From Clostridia bacterium (GTDB lineage: Bacteria > Bacillota > Clostridia > Christensenellales > Aristaeellaceae), in contig JAFWQA010000002.1 of NCBI GenBank assembly GCA_017509255.1, positions 1 through 64,000 on the forward strand: 64,000 nt of DNA. The letters are read 5' to 3'. The translations under genes were made by a program, and so were the position numbers. Position 1 is the stretch's first letter; the number at the start of each line of letters is the position of its first letter. Below the pieces are notes generated by a model. It worked only from the letters and a program-made list of their open reading frames with translations. It searched no databases and had not been told where the DNA came from. Below, one piece after another: positions 55,385 to 63,239 of this stretch.

Positions 55385-55741
55385 TTGAAGAAATCCGGTC
55401 GCTCCCTGGCCCGCGTTTTTGCCGCGGTCATGCTGCTGTTCTGCCTGTTCCTGGCATGGTATGTGCCGACGAATGCCCGTATGGATCAACGGATCGACGA
55501 TCTGGAACGGAGCATTGAAAGCGCCCGCGGACGGGAGCGGAAGCAGCAGAAGGAATATGAAGAGGTCACTGCCCGTCTGCCCGAAGCGAAGGCCGAGCTG
55601 GAGGAAACACAGCCTCTTGCGGAAGCCGCGGCCGCGGAGGTGGAAGCCCTGAAGGCGGAAAGGAAGCTGCTCCGGGAGGAAAAGCAGAAGCTGGAGGAGC
55701 AGAAAATGAACGCCGCGATGGGAGGTGCCGCAGGTGAGTAA
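55385..55741 (+). CDS. Membrane-anchored coiled-coil protein (118 aa)
   Basis: One N-terminal membrane helix (VFAAVMLLFCLFLAWYV) then a long heptad-repeat coiled coil (residues about 33-108, EALKAERKLLREEKQKLEEQ). TTG start with AAGGAG upstream. Its end overlaps the next, similarly built gene by eight bases. The layout resembles FtsL/DivIC-type or Wzz-like scaffolds but no motif supports either. Confidence 0.65.
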   Translation: MKKSGRSLARVFAAVMLLFCLFLAWYVPTNARMDQRIDDLERSIESARGRERKQQKEYEEVTARLPEAKAELEETQPLAEAAAAEVEALKAERKLLREEKQKLEEQKMNAAMGGAAGE

Positions 55742-56054
55742 GGCAACAAAGATTTTTGCCCTGCTGACACTGGTTTGCGCCCTCGTGACGGGCGGGCTGC
55801 TGGGACGCGGCTATCTGGAAAAGAAAAAGACCGCGGAAGCCAAAGAGCAGGAGCTGGCCGTGTGCGAGGAATCGTGGCGCGGCATTGCCGACGAGAAGGA
55901 TGTCCTGGAAGACGAGCTTTACGAGGTCGAGGACCGGCTTTTTGACGCAAAGATGACGCTGGAGGAATCCACCTCCCGCACGGAGGAGCTGAAGGCGCAG
56001 ATCGAAACGCTGAAAAAAGAAATCGAGGCCCTGAAAACGGAACTGGGAAAATGA
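55734..56054 (+). CDS. Second membrane-anchored coiled-coil protein (106 aa)
   Basis: Same design as the preceding gene: short basic start, one membrane helix (IFALLTLVCALVTGGLLG) and a C-terminal coiled coil (ELYEVEDRLFDAKMTLEEST, ...). GTG at 55734 has GGGAGG eight bases upstream; a GTG at 55725 overlaps that site. The two genes are translationally coupled and their products may pair. Confidence 0.65.
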   Translation: MSKATKIFALLTLVCALVTGGLLGRGYLEKKKTAEAKEQELAVCEESWRGIADEKDVLEDELYEVEDRLFDAKMTLEESTSRTEELKAQIETLKKEIEALKTELGK

Positions 56055-56079
56055 TCCGCGATTTCCTGTATACGGATAC

Positions 56080-56108
56080 TTGACAAGGGTACCCGGGAAT
56101 GCTATAAT
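56080..56108 (+). promoter_or_regulatory. Promoter of tRNA-Pro
   Basis: Consensus TTGACA, 17-bp spacer, TATAAT, 32 bases before the tRNA. Confidence 0.8.
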
Positions 56109-56140
56109 CACTTTCGCTGCCGATAGAGGCGGCGGAATAT

Positions 56141-56214
56141 CTGGGTGTGGCGCAGTTTGGTAGCGTGCTTGAATGGGGTTCAAGAGGCCGGAAGTTCGAA
56201 TCTTCTCACCCAGA
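56141..56214 (+). tRNA. tRNA-Pro (anticodon GGG)
   Basis: Acceptor CTGGGTG / CACCCAG; D-arm GCGC...GCGT; anticodon stem CTTGA/TCAAG with loop ATGGGGT, anticodon GGG; T-arm GGAAG-TTCGAAT-CTTCT. CCA is not encoded (CGTG follows the discriminator A). Confidence 0.93.
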
Positions 56215-56218
56215 CGTG

Positions 56219-56252
56219 AAATCCCTGAGTCGAATGACTCAGGGATTTTTGA
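56219..56252. terminator. Terminator after tRNA-Pro, shared with the hydrolase gene
   Basis: AAATCCCTGAGTC / GACTCAGGGATTT, GAAT loop. Confidence 0.85.
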
Positions 56253-56255
56253 TAT

Positions 56256-56999
56256 TTATTTCTGTTTTTCCATCCAGTCGAAGATGATTTTCCGCATCTG
56301 TTCCGGATGCCGGTCGAAGTGATGGGTCTCCCCGGCGATCTCGGCCAGTTCGCAGTCCGCGTACCGCTCCGCCATGATCCGGGAACCCTCCGGCGGGACT
56401 ACGTCGTCCTCCGTTCCGTGGACGATCAGCACCGGACCTTTATAGCGCTCCGCCGTTTCCTCCGCGTACAGGGTCTGGGCTACGCGGATATAGTCTCCGC
56501 CCAGTTCCATGCCCTCCCAAATCGGAATTGAGTCCGGGATATTCTCCGGGTCAAAGCTGTGCCCCAGCATCATTCCGTCCCGGCAGGCCCGGGGGATCTG
56601 AAAGGCCGGCGCCCGAAGGATCAGTCCCCGGATCCGGCTGCCTTCCATGCCGCCCACCAGCGCGGCCGTCAGGCCGCCCTGGGAATGGCCGGACAGAAAG
56701 ATATCCGTATATCCCATTTCCCGGGCCTCCCGGATCACCGCCAGGGTATTTTCGATCCACCGGTACAGCGTATGATCCCGGAACCTGCCGCTGCTTTCCC
56801 CGTGGCCGTAAAGGTCAAAGCGCAGGGTCGCAAAGCCTGCCTCCCGCATGGCCTGAGCGGTCAGCAGGGTATGGGGCTTCTCCTTCTGGCTGGAGAAGCC
56901 GTGCAGCACAAGGACCAGTCCCCCGGAAACACCGCTTTCCGGTGTTTCCAGCACGGCGCTCAGCCGGATCCCGTCATCATCAATCCAGAATTTTTCCAT
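56256..56999 (-). CDS. Alpha/beta hydrolase
   Basis: The nucleophile elbow is LSGHSQGG; VLVLHGFSSQKEK is the oxyanion loop; Asp is in HGTEDDVVP and His in GETHHFDRH. The 247-aa architecture matches esterases such as cinnamoyl or feruloyl esterases and thioesterase-like hydrolases (YjfP). No signal peptide. Promoter TTGACG-N17-TATGAT at 57039-57067. Confidence 0.82.
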   Translation of the reverse strand: MEKFWIDDDGIRLSAVLETPESGVSGGLVLVLHGFSSQKEKPHTLLTAQAMREAGFATLRFDLYGHGESSGRFRDHTLYRWIENTLAVIREAREMGYTDIFLSGHSQGGLTAALVGGMEGSRIRGLILRAPAFQIPRACRDGMMLGHSFDPENIPDSIPIWEGMELGGDYIRVAQTLYAEETAERYKGPVLIVHGTEDDVVPPEGSRIMAERYADCELAEIAGETHHFDRHPEQMRKIIFDWMEKQK

Positions 57000-57270
57000 A
57001 ATGCCCCCGCTTTATCTTTTTTCATCCGATTCCCCACTATCATACTGCCGGGCTTCTCCACCGTCAAGGAAAAGGCGGGAAGGCAGCTTCGGCCTGTCAA
57101 AGTTGGGTTTCCGCTGAAAAGACAAAAGGGCCGCCCCCTCTGTCTTTCAAAAAATCTGCCCACGGTCAGTATGCGGGGAACGAACTGAGCATAAAACATC
57201 AAAAAGTACTCAACAGATCGTCATTTTCAGTGATATCTCCGGTCCACCGGGGTGAACAAAACGTAAACCG
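57000..57270. other. Intergenic stretch without gene
   Basis: Carries the promoter of the hydrolase gene (57039-57067) and a hairpin of AAAGACA / TGTCTTT with a GGG..CCC core at 57117-57147. No coding frame is convincing, although a terminator follows at 57273. Confidence 0.4.
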
Positions 57271-57307
57271 AAAAAGGATCCTGCCGCTGCGACAGGATCC
57301 TTTTTTA
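57271..57307. terminator. Orphan bidirectional terminator
   Basis: AAAGGATCCTG / CAGGATCCTTT with a 9-base loop and T6. No gene ends just before it on either strand. Confidence 0.7.
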
Positions 57308-57321
57308 CGGAGCTCAGAGTA

Positions 57322-57380
57322 TTGACAGGCACAGGAAAGCATGCTATAGTGAAGTTGACTTCACATGAAGTAAACTTCAC
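57322..57380 (+). promoter_or_regulatory. XRE promoter with tandem operators
   Basis: TTGACA (57322-57327), 17-bp spacer, TATAGT (57345-57350). GTGAAGT-TG-ACTTCAC (57349-57364) and ATGAAGT-AA-ACTTCAC (57365-57380) follow head to tail over the transcription start. Confidence 0.7.
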
Positions 57381-57404
57381 ATTTCGGGAAGGAGGGTCCA
57401 TCGT

Positions 57405-57632
57405 ATGAAAACGCGGATCCGGGAGCTGCGCCAGAAAGCGGGCATGACGCAGCAGCTTTTGGCACAGCTGACTCATGTGACGGTGAGAACCATCATTTCC
57501 ATCGAGAAGGAGCAGTTCAGCCCCTCGCTGATGCTGGCATACAGGATCGCCGAGATCTTCCATGTGAGCGTTGAGGAGCTCTGCTGCCTGAAGGAAAACC
57601 GGATAAGGGAGGATGAAGAAAGTGAGTACTGA
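57405..57632 (+). CDS. XRE-family small regulator (75 aa)
   Basis: Almost the whole protein is a Cro/C1 HTH (IRELRQKAGMTQQLLAQLTH, VRTIISIEKEQFSPSL), ending ELCCLKEN. Such minimal regulators are often paired with a small membrane protein, as here. GGAAGGAGGG before the ATG. Tandem ACTTCAC operators lie over the promoter, indicating autoregulation. Confidence 0.85.
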   Translation: MKTRIRELRQKAGMTQQLLAQLTHVTVRTIISIEKEQFSPSLMLAYRIAEIFHVSVEELCCLKENRIREDEESEY

Positions 57633-58086
57633 TATCAAAGCCTATCGGAAAACGCTGAAACGGCGCATTTGGCTGCTTGCGCTCAGCTGTATTCTGATCG
57701 TGGCCTATACGGTCATAATGACTGAACTGGGCGGCGGTGATTCAAGACATATCCCGCCTATGGTGATCTCCTACGGAAGCGCCATTCTCCTTGGCGGGCT
57801 GGCTTACATGATCGGGAAGATCATTCATTACAGTTCCGTCCTCAAAGACAAAGGACTGCTGAGGGAAAACATGTTCCGTGAAAAGGACGAATACCGCGAA
57901 TATCTGCATGAGAAAACCGGCGGGGACGTATGGACCGTTTCATGGGTCCTCGGGCTGATCGCCCTTGTGACCTTTTCCGCGTTTTATCCTGAAATGTTTT
58001 ACGGCGCGGCCGCTGTTCTGACCTGTATGGCGGTCACAAAAGCCGGGTTCTATCTCTATTTCCGCTTCATTCACCGGGTGGGATAG
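57622..58086 (+). CDS. Membrane protein paired with the XRE regulator
   Basis: About four hydrophobic segments: IWLLALSCILIVAYTVIM, MVISYGSAILLGGLAYMIGKII, WTVSWVLGLIALVTFSAF and YGAAAVLTCMAVTKAGFYLYF. Such proteins next to small XRE genes have no settled function. GTG at 57622, nine bases after GGGAGG, is preferred to the ATG at 57613, which abuts the site. It overlaps the regulator's stop by 11 bases and the convergent acetyltransferase by 16. Confidence 0.7.
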   Translation: MSTDIKAYRKTLKRRIWLLALSCILIVAYTVIMTELGGGDSRHIPPMVISYGSAILLGGLAYMIGKIIHYSSVLKDKGLLRENMFREKDEYREYLHEKTGGDVWTVSWVLGLIALVTFSAFYPEMFYGAAAVLTCMAVTKAGFYLYFRFIHRVG

Positions 58087-58643
58087 GGGGTTATCTTCCA
58101 GACAGGCATCGGGAACTTTGTCGCGTCTACAGTTCCCTCATACTCCTTTGAAACCATCGGGCAGCTGCCGTCCAGCTTGGTAAAATGACCGTCCCTGACG
58201 TAGGTCAGGCCGCATTTTTCCATGACATGGCCTGACGCGGTATTGGGAGCCACGTGAGAGGAGCAGAACCGGGTGATCCCGAATTTCTCCGCGGCAAACC
58301 TCATCATGGCTTTGGTGGCTTCCGTCGCGTAGCCCTTTCCCCAGCAGTCATGGCGAAAATTATACCCGAAGGCCCAATAACCCTCACAGAAGCCACTCGG
58401 GCCGATATCCCCGCTGCCGATGAGCAGCCCGTCCTCTTTGCGGACAAAGCCGAAGTTGTAATTGTCATGCGGCTCCCTGAGCGAGGCCAGCCATTTCCTG
58501 ACCTGCCCGATCTCCGTATAGGTATTGTAGACCATATACCGGGAGACGCGCTCGTCTCCCACCCACTGAAATACCGCTTCCGCATCCTCTGTTTCCAGCG
58601 GGCGGAGCAGCAGGCGTTCCGTTTCTATGATGAAGCTGTTCAT
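58071..58643 (-). CDS. GNAT-family acetyltransferase, RimJ/RimL type
   Basis: ETERLLLRPLETEDAEAVFQW at the start and the acetyl-CoA loop HDCWGKGYATEATKAMMRFA followed by VAPNTASGHVMEKCGL define a RimJ-like N-acetyltransferase. Substrates include protein N-termini and small amines. The 3' end overlaps the convergent membrane gene. AAAGGAG before the ATG. First of a group of small acetyltransferase and Nudix genes. Confidence 0.85.
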   Translation of the reverse strand: MNSFIIETERLLLRPLETEDAEAVFQWVGDERVSRYMVYNTYTEIGQVRKWLASLREPHDNYNFGFVRKEDGLLIGSGDIGPSGFCEGYWAFGYNFRHDCWGKGYATEATKAMMRFAAEKFGITRFCSSHVAPNTASGHVMEKCGLTYVRDGHFTKLDGSCPMVSKEYEGTVDATKFPMPVWKITPYPTR

Positions 58644-58666
58644 ATGACTCCTTTCCGCAGAGAAGC

Positions 58667-59254
58667 TTATCTGCGCCGGGGCTCCCGGTGGAAGAAATAA
58701 CCGAGGTTGATCCTGACCTCCCGCCTGCCGATATCGTCGTTCGTATAGCAGCAGGTGTCGAAGCCGATGAGCTCAAAGCCCTGGTGAAGATAAAAGCCGA
58801 TGGCGTTCGTGTTGCAGGACTGCGTTTCCAGGATCACGGCGCGCCGGTGCTGTGCCACGGCCACGTCTTTTGCCCTGTCCATGAGCCTTTTGCCGATGCC
58901 CATGCCCCTGAGCTCTTCCGATACCCACAGTTCCGTGACCATCAGGCGGTTGGACCATTCCTCCGGGCAAACCTCGATACAGGCCAGCAGCTCTCCGAGC
59001 CCGCCGATCACCCCGAAGGCCAGGGCATTTTCCCAGTGATCCGCATACAGGGAGTCCGGAAAGTCATATTCCTCGGGCAGGTGGACGATCTCCTGATCCG
59101 CCGGTTTCCGGACGATCTTTACCGTGCATCCGTCCGCGTCCAGCGGGCTGATCTCAAAATCGTAATAGCTGTCGCTTCTTGTCGTAAGCGGGATCGTTTT
59201 TCCCTTCCATTGCTCCTTTGGCAGTTCTACGATCTCCATATGATTGTTTTCCAC
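58667..59254 (-). CDS. GNAT-family acetyltransferase
   Basis: Acetyl-CoA loop VSEELRGMGIGKRLMDRAKDVA and ETQSCNTNAIGFYLHQGFELIG are clear; the N-terminal 90 residues (VELPKEQWKGKTIPLTT) resemble streptothricin-acetyltransferase-like proteins, but resistance function is only a guess. GTG start with GGAG seven bases upstream. Confidence 0.8.
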   Translation of the reverse strand: MENNHMEIVELPKEQWKGKTIPLTTRSDSYYDFEISPLDADGCTVKIVRKPADQEIVHLPEEYDFPDSLYADHWENALAFGVIGGLGELLACIEVCPEEWSNRLMVTELWVSEELRGMGIGKRLMDRAKDVAVAQHRRAVILETQSCNTNAIGFYLHQGFELIGFDTCCYTNDDIGRREVRINLGYFFHREPRRR

Positions 59255-59296
59255 GTTTTTTCTCCTTATATTTTCCGAAGCAGGGGCCTTATTTCC

Positions 59297-59776
59297 TTAT
59301 CTGTGGATATACAGCCGCGTCATCTCCGGCTCATCATCGCCCCGGGCCATGCAGAAAAACTCCCATCCGTACCGCTCATAAAAGCCGGTATGGTCCGTCA
59401 CGAGGTAGAGCGGGGAGATGCCCTTTGACTTCATGTCGTTCACAGCCAGATCCAGAAGCCTGCCGGCTATGCCCTGACCGCGGTGCGCTTCCTCCGTGTA
59501 GACCGCGCATACGTTGGGGCGCAGATCCTTCCTGTCGTGGAAATCATTCTCTATGATCCCAAGGCCTCCGGCGATCCGGTCCCCGAGCGCGCAAAGGTAC
59601 CAGCCGTTTTCCGTTTCGCCGTCAAGGTACGCGGTCATGCATTCCAGATAGGCTTCCTTCGGCACGCCCCATTTTCTGTGGAACCATTCCGCCGCGGCAT
59701 CCTTTAATTCCGGCCTGTCCCTTAACGTGAAATAGGAGTAGTCCGTGCCTGCGCTGATCTCTTTTATGTTCTTCAT
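59297..59776 (-). CDS. GNAT-family acetyltransferase
   Basis: TEEAHRGQGIAGRLLDLAVNDM is the acetyl-CoA loop and PLYLVTDHTGFYERYGWEF the following strand-helix. DRIAGGLGIIENDFHDR is typical of small amine or amino-acid acetylating members. The ATG at 59776 is chosen on homology-like grounds; GGAG lies 11 bases upstream. A start at 59839 would overlap the preceding Nudix gene's stop. Confidence 0.8.
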   Translation of the reverse strand: MKNIKEISAGTDYSYFTLRDRPELKDAAAEWFHRKWGVPKEAYLECMTAYLDGETENGWYLCALGDRIAGGLGIIENDFHDRKDLRPNVCAVYTEEAHRGQGIAGRLLDLAVNDMKSKGISPLYLVTDHTGFYERYGWEFFCMARGDDEPEMTRLYIHR

Positions 59777-59820
59777 GATCCCGATGTCTCCGTCCGCAAG
59801 TATTTTGACGATGCTACCTA

Positions 59821-60285
59821 TCAGAAAACGATCCCCCATTTTTCCGCGGCAACGGCCATGGCGTCGCGGATCTGCGCTTCGCCGATCTCCCCCCAGTTCA
59901 GCAGGGAGGCGGCGCGGAGCGGATCCGTCAGCAGCCGGCTGAAGGTGCGGCCCGTGGCCGGGTCAGGAGTGATGTCCTCCAGGGTCTCCGGAACGGCCGC
60001 CATCCGGAGCTGGGCATAAGGTTCGGTCCCGTCTTCCTCATCCACGGCCTGGTAGCCCACAGTGCAGGCTTCGCCTACGGTGACGTTGATCTCCTCCCAG
60101 AGCTCCCGCTTCAGGGTCGCTTCCGGATCCGCATCCCCGGGCTGGGGCTTTCCCCCCGCAAGCGTATAGTGCCCGCGGTCAAAGGCCAGGAGCATCCTTC
60201 CGTCCTTCGTAAAGAGAATGCCGTACACCTGCCGGATCTCCATGCCGGCCGGCACGGCTCCCTTACACCACTGAAATACAGCCAC
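59821..60285 (-). CDS. Nudix hydrolase
   Basis: The box GDADPEATLKRELWEEINV keeps R-E-x2-E-E but has Asn in place of the final Gly, and YTLAGGKPQPGD supplies the start of the motif. GTG at 60285 follows AGGAGG by six bases and gives 154 aa, the usual size; the frame stays open to 60372 through the decayed esterase end. Substrate unknown. Confidence 0.78.
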   Translation of the reverse strand: MAVFQWCKGAVPAGMEIRQVYGILFTKDGRMLLAFDRGHYTLAGGKPQPGDADPEATLKRELWEEINVTVGEACTVGYQAVDEEDGTEPYAQLRMAAVPETLEDITPDPATGRTFSRLLTDPLRAASLLNWGEIGEAQIRDAMAVAAEKWGIVF

Positions 60286-60298
60286 CGTTTTCCTCCTG

Positions 60299-60559
60299 TT
60301 ACCGAAGCCCTTCGAACCAGGTGACGGCACGTCCCGTCCACCCGGCCATGCACATGCCGGAGCCGTCCGCAAAGCCGTGGCCTCCGGTCGGGCCGACCTC
60401 CATCCGGCAGGGGATGCGCAGCGCGGTCAGGGCCCTTTCCAGCATTGCGGAATGCTCGGGATCGACCAGCTCATCCCCGGCGGCAAGGAAGATCGCGCAG
60501 GGCGGGAAGCCCTCTGCGTGCTCCGGGATCTCAAATTCCTTCTGAACCGCTTCCCGGAT
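60299..60559 (-). pseudogene. C-terminal remnant of an alpha/beta hydrolase (esterase)
   Basis: The minus strand translates without interruption for 86 codons as EAVQKEFEIPEHAEGFPPCA ..., ending TWFEGLR and a stop. CAIFLAAGDELVDPEHS carries the acid residue and GPTGGHGFADG the catalytic His of a BD-FAE/Aes-type esterase. The nucleophile half is missing: the frame begins directly after the stop codon of the upstream acetyltransferase gene. It has no start codon or ribosome binding site. Codon use matches the chromosome, so decay is recent. Confidence 0.7.
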
Positions 60560-60997
60560 TCACAGCTGCAGTCGCATCTCGATCATGCCGTTTTCCACAA
60601 GCCCCGTCTCCGCAAAGCCGGCGGAGCGGTAGAGGCTGCGGGCAGCGGCGTTGTCCGGAAGGACGCCGGTATAGACCTCCTTCGCCCGGAAACGGTCCTG
60701 CAGGAAAGCGATGCCGAGGCGGAGGGCCTCTTTGCCGTAGCCTTTATGCTGATATTTCTTGTCGATCAGGAACTTCCAGAGCGTATAATACCGCTTCGCT
60801 TCGTAATAGCCCATCATGATGAAGCCGACGGGGGTCTCACCGTCGTATACGGCAAAGGGGAAGGCGGTATCGCCATAGACGTAGGCCTGCGACAGCGCCA
60901 CGGCCGGGGAGGAAACGAAGCTTTGCTGGCGCTCAAAGGTCTGCAGGGCCAGGACCTCTTCCAGATTGTCTTTTGTGACGGGCTTCAGCTGTACCAT
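60560..60997 (-). CDS. BltD-like spermidine/diamine N-acetyltransferase
   Basis: The 145-aa sequence matches the spermine/spermidine acetyltransferase pattern: LTFERQQ-type start (LALQTFERQQSFVSSPAVAL), FAVYDGETPVGFIMMGY, then IDKKYQHKGYGKEALRLGI for acetyl-CoA binding. It would detoxify or tune polyamines imported by PotABCD. ATG at 60997 follows GGAGAAAGG; the frame extends upstream without a better start. Its stop is immediately followed in frame by the esterase remnant. Confidence 0.8.
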   Translation of the reverse strand: MVQLKPVTKDNLEEVLALQTFERQQSFVSSPAVALSQAYVYGDTAFPFAVYDGETPVGFIMMGYYEAKRYYTLWKFLIDKKYQHKGYGKEALRLGIAFLQDRFRAKEVYTGVLPDNAAARSLYRSAGFAETGLVENGMIEMRLQL

Positions 60998-61075
60998 GAG
61001 CCTTTCTCCTGTGATCAAGCATACTGAAACGGTGAAATCACGGCAAGTATACCATAAAACCGGGCGGGCAGAAAG

Positions 61076-61204
61076 ATGATGCTCAACGCGGAATTCACAA
61101 AGGCCGGCCATACGGTGCTGTATCTTGAAGCGCCGGACGGTACGGTCCGGGCCTTTGCGCTGGATATCGGGACGTCGAGCTGCGACGTGGCGGAAATACA
61201 ATAA
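61076..61204 (+). CDS. Possible small protein or fragment (42 aa)
   Basis: MMLNAEFTKAGHTVLYLEAP continues to DVAEIQ and a stop. Codon use is fully chromosomal (GC-rich third positions), so this was probably coding, either as a small gene or as the tail of a lost one. A weak GGGCGGGCAG lies before the ATG. A stop 18 bases upstream limits extension. Family not recognised. Confidence 0.35.
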   Translation: MMLNAEFTKAGHTVLYLEAPDGTVRAFALDIGTSSCDVAEIQ

Positions 61205-61238
61205 TCCCGCGGCGGCCGCAGAGCCTGCCCGAAGGCTG

Positions 61239-62294
61239 TCAGCGGGAACCGTTCCCGGTGACGACATCACCCGGGACAACCATGAAGGCGGGAAAGTCGA
61301 TATCCATGGTCTGGTATTTTTCGGTCAGGTCGAGGCAGCGGCGGGTGGCTTCCGGATCGTCCTTTGCTTCCTGCAGGTTTTCCAGTCTGGTATACCACAG
61401 CGGCTTCAGGCAGCGGTAGAGCATGAGCGCAGTCTGCTTTTCCGTGTCGGAGAAGGTGTAGGACCGGGCCGCGATCTGCAGGGCTTTTTTGATGGACTCA
61501 AGCTCCGGCTCAAAATCATCGAAGTTTTCACGCATCAGATAATTCAGGAAGACCTCTCTGCCGCAGAGGTTGAAGTCACAGATGCCGACGAACTTCCCAT
61601 CCCGATCCAGCAGGATATTGGAGGAATTGAGGTCCGCCTGAAAAACGGAGGAGGGGAGCAGGTGATAGACCTTTTCCAGCTCGTTCCGGTTTTCCAGCCA
61701 CCGGTTCCAGATCCTTGCGACCTGGTCCCGGAAGGCTTCGGGGAGCGTGTCGCAGTACTTTTTCCAGGCCCGTGCATTGTCCAGTACCTCATCGCAGGGA
61801 TCGCTGGGGCAGAAGGTCTCAAACAGGCACCAGGCGGAAGGGAACGGGGCATAATCAAAATGCTTCGCGGCCATCCGGGCGGTCATCGTCCAGATGTCAT
61901 CCAGATAATTGCCGCTGCCCGCGGATACACCGTCGTCCCCCTGTTCCTCACGGTCCTCGAGCGGCCTGTACGGCGCGAACTCCTCCGCGTAGGCGGCGCA
62001 TTTGCGGCCTTTGTATTCCACGGTGGGAAAGGCGCCGGAGCGGTCAGCAACGATGCGCGGGCAGTAATAGCCGAGCTTCCGGTATTCCTCCGCGCACCGC
62101 TGCCAGACCCTGATCCGGTCCGGGGAGGTGAAGTCGTTGTCGGCCAGTTTGATCACATACCTGTCGCCGGAGGAGGCGGTGACGAACAGGGCCGTCCGGA
62201 AATCGGCATCGTTTCTGCCGGTGTCAATGACAGAAAAGAAAGAGGGAGTTCCCTCAAAAAACAGCTGATAAATTTCATTCTGAGACAGTTCCAT
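61239..62294 (-). CDS. Aminoglycoside phosphotransferase-like kinase
   Basis: The Brenner-type loop reads VFQADLNSSNILLD (Gln-Ala-Asp for the usual His-Gly-Asp) and the metal site GICDFNLCG. SGDRYVIKLADNDF contains the ATP-binding Lys. Members phosphorylate small molecules such as aminoglycosides, choline or homoserine. ATG at 62294 follows AAGGAG. Length 351 aa is typical. Substrate unknown; position among acetyltransferases hints at small-molecule modification. Confidence 0.75.
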   Translation of the reverse strand: MELSQNEIYQLFFEGTPSFFSVIDTGRNDADFRTALFVTASSGDRYVIKLADNDFTSPDRIRVWQRCAEEYRKLGYYCPRIVADRSGAFPTVEYKGRKCAAYAEEFAPYRPLEDREEQGDDGVSAGSGNYLDDIWTMTARMAAKHFDYAPFPSAWCLFETFCPSDPCDEVLDNARAWKKYCDTLPEAFRDQVARIWNRWLENRNELEKVYHLLPSSVFQADLNSSNILLDRDGKFVGICDFNLCGREVFLNYLMRENFDDFEPELESIKKALQIAARSYTFSDTEKQTALMLYRCLKPLWYTRLENLQEAKDDPEATRRCLDLTEKYQTMDIDFPAFMVVPGDVVTGNGSR

Positions 62295-62508
62295 GGCAGG
62301 TTCTCCTTGGGGTGATATCACGCAGATCCGCTTATAAAAATATACGGAAAAGGGCCGTGTGTAAAGAAAAACTTGGGGCGGAAGGGAAACGGTACATTTT
62401 CATGCGGGTGCACGGACGCGGAGGAAACCGTTCCGGAGTTCGTGGACACGGAGGAAGACCGATATCTCGAGCGCCGGCTTTGACCGGAAAAAGGTCCGGG
62501 ACGCAAAA

Positions 62509-62541
62509 AGACTGCCCGCTTTATGCAGGCAGTTTTTTTAT
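62509..62541. terminator. Bidirectional terminator
   Basis: ACTGCC / GGCAGT with a 11-base loop and T7 on the plus strand; the minus strand also ends in TTTTT. Confidence 0.7.
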
Positions 62542-62592
62542 TTGTCTCCCGGTCATTCCCGATGACGGGGCGGGCAGGGATCAAAAAAGCGG

Positions 62593-63192
62593 TCAGGGCC
62601 GGACGGGGATCCTGAAGAGACCGTGCCGGTTGCAGCAGTAATACAGCCATTTTGTTCTGCCGATTTTGAAGCGGGCTTCCGCCGCGCCTTCCGGATACAG
62701 CTTGACCAGCTCGCAGGCATTGTCCCGGACGCCGACAATGAAGGACAGATGGTGGGACCGGCTCATTTCGTGGGCGGAGGTCACATAATACTCGTCCTCG
62801 CTTTTTTCGACCTGCAGCGCATGCGTATCATCCGGTTCCTCGGCCTCCAGAGCGGGCAGAACGATCCCGTGGCAGCTGATCACGGCTTCGCCGGTGCTGA
62901 GGATCACGTTGCCGCAGACGGGGCAGACATGAAAGCGCGTACGGAGCATGTTGAAGGAACGGTTCGTGTTCATGACGTCCGTGCCGGACATCAGCTCGAT
63001 CACGGATACCTGCAGCGCCGCGGCCAGCGGCCCGAGCAGGGAAATGTCCGGATAGCCGCGGCCCGTTTCCCATTTGGACACGGACTTGTCGCTGACGTTC
63101 AGGCTTTCAGCCAGCTGAAGCTGCGTCATGCCCAGGCCTTCCCGCAGCCTTTTGATCATGGAACCGGTTACGTACTGATCCAATTTCATCAT
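62593..63192 (-). CDS. XRE regulator with desulfoferrodoxin-like C-terminal domain
   Basis: The HTH (GLGMTQLQLAESLNVSDKSVSKWETG) covers residues 12-45. A C-terminal domain starts HVCPVCGNVILSTGEAVISCHG and contains EYYVTSAHEMSRSHHLSFIVGV and LYYCCNRHGLFR, a Cys/His-rich pattern that resembles desulfoferrodoxin and suggests metal sensing or redox function. GGAAGGAG lies at the ATG pair; exact start (63192 or 63189) is uncertain. Confidence 0.8.
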   Translation of the reverse strand: MMKLDQYVTGSMIKRLREGLGMTQLQLAESLNVSDKSVSKWETGRGYPDISLLGPLAAALQVSVIELMSGTDVMNTNRSFNMLRTRFHVCPVCGNVILSTGEAVISCHGIVLPALEAEEPDDTHALQVEKSEDEYYVTSAHEMSRSHHLSFIVGVRDNACELVKLYPEGAAEARFKIGRTKWLYYCCNRHGLFRIPVRP

Positions 63193-63239
63193 CTCCTTCC
63201 GGAGGGAGGATACCTTTTCCCGGACCTCTTTTCAACCTA

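Noticed and set aside
62399-62480. Short plus-strand frame ending EEDRYLERRL
   Set aside because: Codon use looks chromosomal, but it is too short, has no start with a ribosome binding site and no recognisable match. It may be further gene debris but cannot be supported.
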